Assembly (NCBI GenBank): GCA_903833215.1
Contig: CAILEM010000012.1
Span: forward strand, 1-64,000
Length of the DNA: 64,000 bases
Source: an uncultured Armatimonadota bacterium
GTDB taxonomy: Bacteria > Armatimonadota > Fimbriimonadia > Fimbriimonadales > Fimbriimonadaceae
Direction of reading: 5' to 3'
Position 1 is the stretch's first letter; each line of letters starts with the position of its first letter. The notes beneath the pieces are model-generated. The model was not told where the DNA came from and did not search any database. It worked only from the letters and a program-made list of their open reading frames with translations. Positions 23,753 through 31,687 of the stretch are shown here, piece after piece. The position numbers and the translations under genes are program-made.

Positions 23753-24445
23753 ATGGCGTCCGATCAAGTCATCGGGCGACTGGCTGGTATTCATCCTATG
23801 AGCTCAGACCTCGTTCCTGAACTGAAGTTCAAAAAACTTCAGTGGTGGCTTATTGGAACTACCGTTGCGATAGTGTGTGCTGTGTACATTCGTGAGATTG
23901 GCAGGTTAAGGTCTGAAACTGAGCCCGTTCTTGTCGCAGGTGTAGACTACAGAACTGCACTCTCAGGAGCGCGCCTTGTCTGCGGCGCTAGCACGGCACG
24001 TTACAGTGTTGTTGAATTCTTCGATTACGAATGCCCTCCTTGTAGGTTGGTTTCGCCCCGTCTCTACGATCTCGTCGATCGCTCGAAGGCTAAAGCTTCA
24101 CTTGCTCTTCAGAACTTTCCCCTCGTCATCCATCGCCACGCTCACGAATTGGCATTAATTGCATGTGCATTGGGTCCGGCTCAGTTTGCCGAGTTCCATA
24201 GCAGAGCTCTCGACGTCAAGGGCCCAGATGTAGATGGATTTATGAAGAGCTGGAGGCTAAGCCTCGATAAATCCAAACCAGGGTGGATGACTTCGGCATT
24301 AGGGAAGTTAGATGCCGAAGTTAGGATCGCTCACCAATTATCGATAGATGGTACGCCGTCCATTTTCGTAATTGACAAGGCCAAGAGGGCGATTTACCGT
24401 TGCAGGAATCTCGCGACAGTGTGGCGAGTACTCAACGAGACCTGA
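23753..24445 (+). CDS. membrane-anchored DsbA-like thiol oxidoreductase
   Basis: A protein of 230 residues with an N-terminal membrane helix (about 31-46) and a periplasmic thioredoxin-fold domain of the Thioredoxin_4/DsbA type. The active site is CPPC (94-97) in FFDYECPPCRLV, and the cis-proline loop is GTPSIFVI. A helical insert separates the two, as in DsbA and DsbG relatives. Such enzymes make or rearrange disulfides in exported proteins. AGGAG lies seven bases before the ATG. The ten-cysteine secreted protein encoded two genes upstream is an obvious candidate substrate, an inference from context only. Confidence 0.82.
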   Translation: MASDQVIGRLAGIHPMSSDLVPELKFKKLQWWLIGTTVAIVCAVYIREIGRLRSETEPVLVAGVDYRTALSGARLVCGASTARYSVVEFFDYECPPCRLVSPRLYDLVDRSKAKASLALQNFPLVIHRHAHELALIACALGPAQFAEFHSRALDVKGPDVDGFMKSWRLSLDKSKPGWMTSALGKLDAEVRIAHQLSIDGTPSIFVIDKAKRAIYRCRNLATVWRVLNET

Positions 24446-24478
24446 TTTGACTCAGATGAGTAGTTTGTTAGGACAAGC

Positions 24479-24754
24479 ATGCAACCATCCAGGGTAGTTC
24501 TGTCAGCAACGCGCAACGTCGGTCTTGTACTAGGATCGCTGATATTATGTTTTGACCGAAAGAATACGACTGGCTTGTTAATGCTCGGAACGGCAAAGGT
24601 GGTTAGGGGTGACTACGAGCAAGCCGAGAAGACATTCAATCGTTTACTGGCAGAAGATCCGGGCAGCCTGCACGCCCGCCTCTGGCTTAGCCGGCTTTTC
24701 GTTAAAACCGGGCGCATCGCTGAGGCGAAGAAGCTTGCACTTGAAGCGATCTAG
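24479..24754 (+). CDS. TPR N-terminal part of an interrupted TPR-sulfotransferase
   Basis: 91 codons ending in TAG. The text covers one TPR motif and part of another (GLLMLGTAKVVRGDYEQAEKTF, then HARLWLSRLFVKTGRIAEAKKL). The frame continues directly after the stop into the next coding segment, which starts with GTG at 24755 in the same phase. Without the stop it would be one protein of 611 codons with TPRs leading into a sulfotransferase domain. A TTAGGA ribosome site precedes this ATG. So this is either the 5' part of a gene broken by one nonsense mutation, a readthrough case, or a base-call error. Confidence 0.6.
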   Translation: MQPSRVVLSATRNVGLVLGSLILCFDRKNTTGLLMLGTAKVVRGDYEQAEKTFNRLLAEDPGSLHARLWLSRLFVKTGRIAEAKKLALEAI

Positions 24755-26314
24755 GTGGACGGAGCTAGCTCACTAGCGCAAGCCCAATTGGTGGAGTGCA
24801 ATTGGGCTGCAGACAACCAGTTGCCCCATGCAGTATGCGAACAAGTCGCGGAAGCGTCCCAAATGCCGGCGACTACCTATTACGGATTTGGCATCGCTTT
24901 ATGGGGAATGGGGCGCTCACGTGAAGCAGTGAGTATGTTGGAAAAAGCTCTTGTACACAACCCCAAGCATATGTCGGCGATTCAAGAGCTACTTAACATC
25001 TACAACCGATTGGGTGATGGGCCAAATGAGTTACGTCTCGCGCGTTTAGCCGTCGAAGCTAACTCGGACTTTTCATACCAAGCGACGTTGACCCTCGCGT
25101 TGATCAGAAACGGTCAGGTTGGTGATGCCGAAGACCGGTTTAAAGAATTAGCAGCTAGGCAGCAAAAAGACTCGGGCACTTTATCTCAATTGGGGCTTAT
25201 ATGCGAAATTATGGGCCGCACCGACGAGGCGAATAGCTACTTCTTGTCTTCGATAGAATATCGCCCGGACCAGGGCTTTTCCTACTATTGGATAACTCAA
25301 AACAAGAAAATGACAAGTGAAGACCTTGAGTTCATAGCTAAGATGAAGCAGGTCTTTCTCAGTGATGACCTTGACCTAACCCAAAGGGAGAGTCTTGCGT
25401 TTGCTATAGGAAAGTCTCTTGAGGATCTTGAAGAATATGAAGAGGCCATACGGTATTTTGAAGAGGGAAATGCTTGCGGCTATCGGTCCCATTTTGGAGA
25501 AGAGTACAGCAATAAGAGCGCTATTCCGACAATGGATAGGCAGTTCATGGACGCTCAAGTCCGCCTTTTGGAGAACAGCTATGTCAGCCACTCGCCCATG
25601 CCCATATTCATTGTTGGAATGATTCGATCAGGCACTTCGCTAATGGAGCAAATGCTCTCATCGCATCCGGAAATTGGCGCAGCAGGAGAGCTTGGATTTT
25701 GGGATATAAGTTGGGATGAAATCCAAAAGATTGGCGAGTCTGATTCAGACAGACTCAACGAAATGTGTACTGAATATTGCGAGTTATTGAGAAGCTATGG
25801 CGAGGGTAAGCGGTGTGTCACAGACAAGCGTCCCGACAATTTCCTTCGACTGGGGTTGCTGTGCCGTGCCTTTCCGACCGGCAAAATCATACATATGAAG
25901 AGGCACCCAGCCGATAACTGTGTCTCCATATTAACCACATTGAACGCCACACCTGCGCCGTGGGCTTTCCAGAAAGACACGATAGCACAGTTTTACGAAT
26001 TCTATTCGGATGTCATGGCAGAGTGGCAGTCGCTTCTATCTCCCGGACGCGTGCTAGACGTTCACTACGAAGACCTGATAAATAATCCTGAGATCGTCCT
26101 TCAGCGGGTATGTGAATTCTGCGAACTAGAGTGGGATCCCGCAGTTCTTACGCCCGAGAAGAATCCGCGAGCCGTGGTTACGCCAAGTGTGGCTCAGGTA
26201 AGAAGGCCAGTTTACAGTTCCTCAATCGCGAGGTGGAGAAGGTTCGAGCCATGGTTAGGAGCGATTTCAAACCTTATCGCCGACGAGGAACGAGGCAAAA
26301 CGGTGTCCTCTTGA
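24755..26314 (+). CDS. TPR-sulfotransferase (PF13469 type), C-terminal part
   Basis: 519 codons. TPR repeats occupy about residues 1-240. The sulfotransferase domain has the 5'-phosphosulfate loop in FIVGMIRSGTSLMEQMLSSHP (split here for length: FIVGMIRSGTS, LMEQMLSSHP) and the 3'-phosphate loop in HMKRHPADNCVS. It then runs through VLDVHYEDLINNPE to the C-terminus. This arrangement matches bacterial TPR-linked sulfotransferases related to tyrosylprotein sulfotransferases, which move sulfate from PAPS to a peptide or sugar acceptor in the cytoplasm. The immediate GTG has no clear ribosome site, so independent translation is doubtful unless the TAG at 24752 is bypassed. Confidence 0.75.
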   Translation: MDGASSLAQAQLVECNWAADNQLPHAVCEQVAEASQMPATTYYGFGIALWGMGRSREAVSMLEKALVHNPKHMSAIQELLNIYNRLGDGPNELRLARLAVEANSDFSYQATLTLALIRNGQVGDAEDRFKELAARQQKDSGTLSQLGLICEIMGRTDEANSYFLSSIEYRPDQGFSYYWITQNKKMTSEDLEFIAKMKQVFLSDDLDLTQRESLAFAIGKSLEDLEEYEEAIRYFEEGNACGYRSHFGEEYSNKSAIPTMDRQFMDAQVRLLENSYVSHSPMPIFIVGMIRSGTSLMEQMLSSHPEIGAAGELGFWDISWDEIQKIGESDSDRLNEMCTEYCELLRSYGEGKRCVTDKRPDNFLRLGLLCRAFPTGKIIHMKRHPADNCVSILTTLNATPAPWAFQKDTIAQFYEFYSDVMAEWQSLLSPGRVLDVHYEDLINNPEIVLQRVCEFCELEWDPAVLTPEKNPRAVVTPSVAQVRRPVYSSSIARWRRFEPWLGAISNLIADEERGKTVSS

Positions 26315-26414
26315 CTACGAACCGCTCTAGTAAAGCAGCGATTAAGTCCGCCGACACTATGGTTGCCCGAGGACTGCAGCCAAGTTCCGTGGGCTTGAGG
26401 GTGGCGGATGAAAG

Positions 26415-27053
26415 ATGACATATAGAAGGCTTGCAAGGCACGCGTTTCGCACCAGAGCCTTTACTCTTTTGGAAATGCTGATTGTAATCGGCATAATTGC
26501 TGTCTTGGCAGCGATGCTATTTCCTGTTTTTGATGCAGCGAAAAAATCCTCCAAGGGCTCGGTCTGCCTATCGAATCTACATCAGATTGGTGCCGCAACG
26601 GCGCTGTATATGGGAAACTATGACGGCCGATATCCGGTGATCGTAAACGGCTTCGAAAGAACCGACACATCATTTACTTTGCTGGGGCGAAGTCAGAGCG
26701 ATGACCCATTGATGTTCCCAGACCTTACCGAAGCCTTGCGGCCCTACGCAAAGTCCGACGGCATTTTCGTCTGTCCGCTAGACGTAGGAGCACAGATCGC
26801 CTTGAACATGTTCAAACCCTCCTTCGCCGTCAACAACTTCGGCACCAGCTATATTGTCGCGGAGCTGTTCAACGGTCAAACGGAGAGCACTTGGAGAGAT
26901 CCCTCAAAGGCAACGTGGGTTTGCGATGGCAGTCCGTCGTGGCATGCGCCGAGCTTTGATCCCGATGACATAAAAACCAACAGAGTGACCGCCGTTTTTT
27001 ATGATTGGCATGTGGCGCTAAAATCGGGCAATGCCCCAACCTTCCTCCCATAG
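26415..27053 (+). CDS. prepilin-type pseudopilin (GspG/H-like)
   Basis: A protein of 212 residues with a type III prepilin signal: a basic leader, then the cleavage context AFTLLEMLIVIGIIAVLAAML, with Glu at mature position 5. The globular part has CLSNLHQIGAATALYMGNYDGRYP and a C-terminal VFYDWHVALKSG, the pattern of the large DUF1559-like pseudopilin families. It is processed by a prepilin peptidase and assembled by a type II/IV machine; the secretin at 7.3 kb is a possible partner. It lies 100 bases after the sulfotransferase gene and is probably in the same accessory unit. Confidence 0.85.
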   Translation: MTYRRLARHAFRTRAFTLLEMLIVIGIIAVLAAMLFPVFDAAKKSSKGSVCLSNLHQIGAATALYMGNYDGRYPVIVNGFERTDTSFTLLGRSQSDDPLMFPDLTEALRPYAKSDGIFVCPLDVGAQIALNMFKPSFAVNNFGTSYIVAELFNGQTESTWRDPSKATWVCDGSPSWHAPSFDPDDIKTNRVTAVFYDWHVALKSGNAPTFLP

Positions 27054-27182
27054 GCTAGTAAAGAGACTGGAACTTGTCGCGTTGGGCGCTTGCGCATATG
27101 ACTGCTAATAGACCGGTATTTTGGGATGAGTGCGTACCCAGTTTTGAGGTGAACTTGGGTTTGGGTCCTTGTCAGTGGCGGG

Positions 27183-27491
27183 GTGGCGTTGGCCCTCTTG
27201 GCAGCATTAGGAAGTGATTATTCAAAGTTGTTGCCTGTGCGTAATGCTATGGACACTGTCCTGGTGATGCCGCAGATCCGCTTGGAATGCGAATCAGACA
27301 GGGGCATCGTTCATATGCGCGAGTCGATTGTATATCGTGCCGGCATTTCGCCAAAGGCCCTTGCTCAAACTCTCAAACACTTCATGCTGGCGAGTCAAGA
27401 ACCAATAGGTGACGGAGATTGTCTTGGGAGTTTATGGCCTTTTGTGCAAAGCGCCCGGATAGTGGGGACATTCAAGATGAAACACGACTAG
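27183..27491 (+). CDS. small hypothetical protein with hydrophobic start
   Basis: 102 residues from a GTG start. The frame is open a further ten codons upstream (to 27153), where it encodes more of a hydrophobic stretch (WVWVLVSGGVALALLAALG) but offers no conventional start codon. This suggests either a missed start or a frameshift near 27150. The body has a few recognisable secondary-structure elements but no motif I know. Confidence that it is a real gene is modest. Confidence 0.35.
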   Translation: MALALLAALGSDYSKLLPVRNAMDTVLVMPQIRLECESDRGIVHMRESIVYRAGISPKALAQTLKHFMLASQEPIGDGDCLGSLWPFVQSARIVGTFKMKHD

Positions 27492-27526
27492 AGAAGCTGA
27501 AAGGAGTGGTATATACTTCCATTAGG

Positions 27527-27910
27527 ATGCGAAATAACTTATGTAGATGGGGCATGGCAATGATATTGCCGTGCCTTTTGGTTGTTGCTTCTGGCCAGGA
27601 CAAAGGTGTAAAGCCCACACCAGAACAAATCACACCGAAGATGATAAAGATGCGAAGTGCCGCGGACCTCAATGCCAGAGCTCTGGCCACCGCAGTCCAG
27701 GCTGAAGCGATCAGGTCGGGCAAATACGACAGTGTCTTGTCCGACTACGCCAAAGACCTTGGTGGAATCCTTCCAATGAATCCCTGCACCGGCACCCGGA
27801 CAGGCTTCACTATCGTGGTGTTGCCTGGTGGCAACAAGGCAAACGTCGCAGCAAGTTCCGGCACCAAATGCGGAAAATGGACTCCAAAGGTCTTTAAACT
27901 CGTATTGTGA
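27527..27910 (+). CDS. secreted protein with pseudopilin-like globular domain
   Basis: About 127 residues from the ATG at 27527, though the frame is open back to 27419. A signal peptide (CRWGMAMILPCLLVVASG) replaces the prepilin leader. The body (NARALATAVQAEAIRSGKYD, DLGGILPMNPCTGT, CGKWTPKVFKLVL) resembles the C-terminal globular domain of pseudopilins, including two cysteines placed as for a disulfide. It may be a soluble companion of the prepilin at 26.4 kb. Beyond it, 27911-28396 holds nothing I can support. Confidence 0.5.
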   Translation: MRNNLCRWGMAMILPCLLVVASGQDKGVKPTPEQITPKMIKMRSAADLNARALATAVQAEAIRSGKYDSVLSDYAKDLGGILPMNPCTGTRTGFTIVVLPGGNKANVAASSGTKCGKWTPKVFKLVL

Positions 27911-28396
27911 AGCGCGGAGCGCAGGCGGGCCGTTGATCTGGAATCGCTATGCGATGCCAGGGATGCTGCTTGGCACCCTCGATTTCAGTGTCTGGAACAT
28001 TCGACAACTTATTTATAGCGTGGGTGTTGGTTAATCCCGTAGCTAAATTGGGAGTGGGCCAAATGACGCGGAGTTGTCAATCAACTACGTAGCGACAAAA
28101 ACTATTAATGTTAAACGAGCCCAAATCGCCTGAGATAACCATCGCTCCGTAGTTGAGGTTGGCATCATGTTGTGGAGTGTAACGAACAGGCCATCGAGGC
28201 CAAGCTATCAAGGTCAGTAACCAGCAGAGTCGCGTCACAGGGCCGATGTTGAGACCGGTTGTTAACTTGGATCTATTACCGAATTCTGCTCGAATAGTGC
28301 CTGGCTAATGTAGGTCTCTTCGTCTATCGGTCAACGAGACGAGGAGTACCGCTCCCATGTGGCGTGCGTCTATTCAGTCCCTCCGAATCGCATGGA

Positions 28397-28747
28397 TCAA
28401 AGGCCGTGTGACAGCGAGATTGAAAGATGGCCGGGGCCCTCATCCTTTGCGGATTTTGGTGCAATGAAAATCACGACATCCTGGCCCAACAGAGTCAAGA
28501 ACTGCATGAGCCGATCGCTGGAATAGCCACGGAACTGCCCACTCAACAGCTGAGAGACCTTCGGCTGATCGATGCCCATCAGTTTCGCTGCCGCTGACTG
28601 TGTCAGCTTTTTCTCGCGGATCGTGTGACCTATTGCCCTGACCAGCTTAGCTTTGCCAAGCATTTCCTCTGCGTCTGGGAATCCAAGATCGGCATAGACG
28701 TTGCCGCTACTGGGTGTTACTTGATTCTCTTCTGTTGGGCCTGCCAT
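28397..28747 (-). CDS. HigA-like antitoxin
   Basis: A protein of 116 residues. The segment FPDAEEMLGKAKLVRAIGHT, followed by LTQSAAAKLMGIDQPKVSQL and LSGQFRGYSSDRLMQFLTLLG, is the standard helix-turn-helix of the HigA/XRE antitoxins that accompany Gp49-like toxins. It overlaps the toxin gene by 31 bases on the same strand, toxin first. Both partners look complete, so this is an apparently active module at the right edge of the accessory island. Confidence 0.88.
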   Translation of the reverse strand: MAGPTEENQVTPSSGNVYADLGFPDAEEMLGKAKLVRAIGHTIREKKLTQSAAAKLMGIDQPKVSQLLSGQFRGYSSDRLMQFLTLLGQDVVIFIAPKSAKDEGPGHLSISLSHGL

Positions 28748-29085
28748 TGGGTGTACTCCTGTTCCGCTGCTCTCAAACGTGTTCTAACCAAATCCATGTC
28801 TTGTTTTGACGTTGCGATCCCAGATTTGGATTTCTTCTGAAAGACATGCAGCACATAGACCGCATCTCCAAACCTAACGGTGTAAATCGCGCGATATGTG
28901 TCGCCATCATCATTTGCTACGACCTCCAAAACGCCTGCGCCACCGAAGCCTCTAAGCGGCTTCGCATTATGCGGCTTTTCATCACACTGCGCCAGATACA
29001 ACGAAAAGCCAAAGTTGCTTTGCACCGCCTCTGGCATTGAAATCAAGTCTTTGTGGCTGGATGCGACCCAGAATAGTGGCTTCAT
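28717..29085 (-). CDS. RelE/Gp49-like toxin
   Basis: A protein of 122 residues with the PF05973-type pattern: KPLFWVASSHKDLISMPEAV at the start, KPLRGFGGAGVLEVVAND, then DTYRAIYTVRFGDAVYVLHV and FQKKSKSGIATSKQDMDLV. Family members inhibit translation by mRNA cleavage. The antitoxin gene follows with overlap. Unlike the toxin frames at 21.7 and 22.3 kb, nothing is missing. Confidence 0.88.
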   Translation of the reverse strand: MKPLFWVASSHKDLISMPEAVQSNFGFSLYLAQCDEKPHNAKPLRGFGGAGVLEVVANDDGDTYRAIYTVRFGDAVYVLHVFQKKSKSGIATSKQDMDLVRTRLRAAEQEYTQWQAQQKRIK

Positions 29086-29218
29086 ATCGTCATTTAAGAC
29101 ATGCTACTTCTAGCATAGCACGTTGAAGCATTAAGGGCGTTTTGTCCACCCGTTAACGAGCCTCCACATAACACGCCGCGGCATACGTGGAGGCATCGGT
29201 TGCCTAATTCCGAATCCC

Positions 29219-30910
29219 CTAGCGCAACGGCTTGCGGGGGAGCATTTCGTCTCGCATGGCGGTGTTGTAGAGGAACGCGGCCATGATGACGGCGGACTGA
29301 CGGAGGTCGTCGCCTTGGATGCGGTCGAACACGTCTTGGTTCGAGTGGTGGGTTCGGGTGTTGTACTCAATCGTGTCTTGGATGAACTGGAATCCGGGAA
29401 TTCCGATCGCATCAAAAGACACGTGGTCGGTGCTGCCGGTGTTCCGAATCGTCACCGTGGTCGCCCCGAGATCTTTGAACGGCGCGAGCCAGTCTGAGAA
29501 GAGCGACATGACCTTGTCGTTGCCCTGGCAATAGACGCCACGGATCTTCCCAGTGCCGTTATCCAGATTGAAATAGGCGCTGATCTTGTCGTACTCGGGG
29601 AGCTTGGTCAACGGTCCGCGATTGGCGTTTTGGCCACCACCGCCTCCACCGAATGGTGCACCACCGGCTGGCGCAGGATAACTGCCGAAGTGCTGGCTGA
29701 CATAGTTACGTGAACCAAAGAGACCTTGCTCCTCACCGCTCCACAGGGCCACCCGTAGGGTGCGGCGAGGATGGAGGTTGAGCGCCTTCAGGATTCGCAT
29801 GGCTTCCATCGCCACTGCAACTCCAGCACCGTTATCGGTAGCGCCGGTTCCCGAATGCCAGGAGTCCATGTGACCGCCGCACATCACGATCTGGTCTTTG
29901 AGGTCGGTGCCGGGAAGCTCGGCGACAGTGTTGTAAACGTTTAGGTCCTTGTCAAAGAAACTCGCTTTGAGGTCCAGTTGGATTTTGAGCTTTTCGCCCA
30001 GCCGAACCATGCGAACTATCCGGTTGTATTGCTCCGAGGAAACCGTGACCTGGGGAAGGGTTTTCGGACCACTCTTATCCCACACCGAGATGCCTCTTGC
30101 TGGGGGCGCAACCGGTGCGGCACCGGGCGTGGCCGATGGACTCGCAGGCGGTGCGACGGGAGCAGCAGCGAGTGCGGCGGGAGGTACAGATGCAGACTGC
30201 ACAAACACGGTGCCGTCGTCACTACGAGATGCATCGAAAACGGCAACGGCACCCTCCTCCATAAAGAAGCGGAGCTTTGCACCGTTCAATGCGGCGGCTG
30301 CGCGGAAGTTGCCCGGGCGTCCACCGGGGCCGCCGCCACGACCACCTTCGGCTTGGGGTTCCGTCATCTCCTTGAGTTCAGCTTCGGTGTAGCGCGTGCC
30401 CTGTGGAGTGAACCGAGCGGGAATGGGGGTGTCTCCACCGTTGAGCACGATCTTTCCACGAAGTTTGCCTTTGAGGGCTTTCAAGCCTGCTTCGTCGGTG
30501 ACATCCACCAGCACGACGTCGGCATTCACGGCACCACGAAGGCTGGGTGACCAGGCTTTGGGATAGGCGATCAGCGGAATCGCCTGAGGAGAGCTGACCT
30601 GAGCCGAAAAGCGATCAAGCTGCCAACCACGACCGAAAGGTCCCCAAGATTCCAAGTGGGCATTGGAAAGACCCCAGGTCGTCATCGTGTCGCGAGTCCA
30701 CTCGTTGGCGCGCTTCAAGCTTGGAGAACCGGTAAGGCGTTGGCCGATGACGTCAGTGAGATAGCTGAGGGTTGGCATCAATTGCGAGTGATTCAACCCC
30801 TCCTCGCGAATTCGAGCCATGACGGAAGAGTCGGGAATCTGCTGATTCGGGATGCCCGATGGAAGTATCAGCAGCATGAGGCCAGAGCAAGCAAAAAACG
30901 GCATGCGCAC
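29219..30910 (-). CDS. exported M28 family metallopeptidase
   Basis: A protein of 563 residues with a signal peptide (about 1-21). A helical start and a protease-associated-like domain carry a Pro/Ala-rich insert (about 240-275). The M28 zinc domain has GGHMDSWHSGTGATDNGAG (first His and bridging Asp), WSGEEQGLFGSRNY (catalytic Glu pair), FNLDNGTGK, and near the end HHSNQDVFDRI. It resembles bacterial aminopeptidase/carboxypeptidase Q-like enzymes. Together with the enzymes at 15 and 38.4 kb it points to extracellular peptide use. It is divergent from the possible thioester protein gene at 31020. Confidence 0.9.
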   Translation of the reverse strand: MRMPFFACSGLMLLILPSGIPNQQIPDSSVMARIREEGLNHSQLMPTLSYLTDVIGQRLTGSPSLKRANEWTRDTMTTWGLSNAHLESWGPFGRGWQLDRFSAQVSSPQAIPLIAYPKAWSPSLRGAVNADVVLVDVTDEAGLKALKGKLRGKIVLNGGDTPIPARFTPQGTRYTEAELKEMTEPQAEGGRGGGPGGRPGNFRAAAALNGAKLRFFMEEGAVAVFDASRSDDGTVFVQSASVPPAALAAAPVAPPASPSATPGAAPVAPPARGISVWDKSGPKTLPQVTVSSEQYNRIVRMVRLGEKLKIQLDLKASFFDKDLNVYNTVAELPGTDLKDQIVMCGGHMDSWHSGTGATDNGAGVAVAMEAMRILKALNLHPRRTLRVALWSGEEQGLFGSRNYVSQHFGSYPAPAGGAPFGGGGGGQNANRGPLTKLPEYDKISAYFNLDNGTGKIRGVYCQGNDKVMSLFSDWLAPFKDLGATTVTIRNTGSTDHVSFDAIGIPGFQFIQDTIEYNTRTHHSNQDVFDRIQGDDLRQSAVIMAAFLYNTAMRDEMLPRKPLR

Positions 30911-31019
30911 ATCTTAACACGGCTTGGGGAAGGTGACAGCTATCACTTCTTGGCTAATCGGGTTAGAGAACTTTTACGTAATTGAAACTCTCGTGTTATC
31001 CTGTAAGCGAGGTGGCTTT

Positions 31020-31580
31020 GTGAATCCGATTTTCTTTGTGGTTTTTGTTCTTTCGAATTGGACGAGAGCGCAGCTCCCGTTTCAAGTTCAGTTTGGTCAA
31101 TCAGCGATGGGTCGCAACGTCACCATTTGTATTGATGGCCGTCAAGTCAAGCAAACCTTCGCTGGCAAGCTCAACTTCCAAGACGAACGCCACAGTTGGC
31201 AATCGGTTTGCGCAGATGTTCGAACACCTGTCCGCAGTGGGCAGGTCTTTACGGCTCGAGTCGTCAATAGCCTCGAATACGGTGGCAACATCGCCAAGGC
31301 AGGCAATATCGTTGCCAAGTATTTCAAGTTCGCGCAGACGCCCGATCAGTGCGCCGGCCTCCAGATTGCAGTTTGGAAAGCTTTGGAAGATGGTTCCAGT
31401 CAGCCCGATTTTGGCTCGGGACATTTCCAAGTGAGAGCGAGCCAAACCGTCATCGCGTACGCTCAGCAGTACTACCAGGCGATCAATGAGCCAGGTCAGG
31501 CGGCTTACATTCAGAACGTTCCTGGCCCCTCGACGAACGTCGCATTTCCCGCCGCCCAGAGCCAACTTTCGACGAACTAA
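31020..31580 (+). CDS. secreted protein with thioester-domain-like motif
   Basis: About 186 residues from a GTG with GAGG ahead; the frame is open further to 30924. A signal peptide (IFFVVFVLSNWTRAQ) is followed by one domain. SVCADVRTPVRSGQVFTARV and later DQCAGLQIAVWKALEDG match the two conserved blocks of bacterial thioester domains, in which a Cys in a [YFLV]C motif bonds with the Gln of QxAVW. Related proteins occur in surface adhesins and in PEP-CTERM-type secreted proteins. No sorting signal is visible at its C-terminus. A strong terminator follows. Confidence 0.6.
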   Translation: MNPIFFVVFVLSNWTRAQLPFQVQFGQSAMGRNVTICIDGRQVKQTFAGKLNFQDERHSWQSVCADVRTPVRSGQVFTARVVNSLEYGGNIAKAGNIVAKYFKFAQTPDQCAGLQIAVWKALEDGSSQPDFGSGHFQVRASQTVIAYAQQYYQAINEPGQAAYIQNVPGPSTNVAFPAAQSQLSTN

Positions 31581-31602
31581 TCACCTAGACAAAGAGCCAC
31601 TC

Positions 31603-31644
31603 AACAGGCTGTCGTGCAAAGTCACGACAGCCTGTTCTCGTTCT
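31603..31644 (+). terminator. strong intrinsic terminator
   Basis: A perfect 14-bp stem, AACAGGCTGTCGTG (31603-31616) with its inverse (31623-31636), a six-base loop, and a T-containing tail CTCGTTCT. It lies 23 bases after the stop of the secreted protein gene and isolates it from fumC. Confidence 0.9.
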
Positions 31645-31687
31645 AGGAGGTCGTTCATGAGGTGCTGAAAGGTAACCTCTTTGCGTC

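Noticed and set aside
24445-24479. Stop-codon reassignment as explanation for the TAG at 24752
   Set aside because: TAG ends metG, fumC and the copper monooxygenase at normal protein lengths.
26131-26418. 95-codon plus-strand frame between sulfotransferase and pseudopilin
   Set aside because: Mostly in another frame of the sulfotransferase gene; highly basic text without motif.
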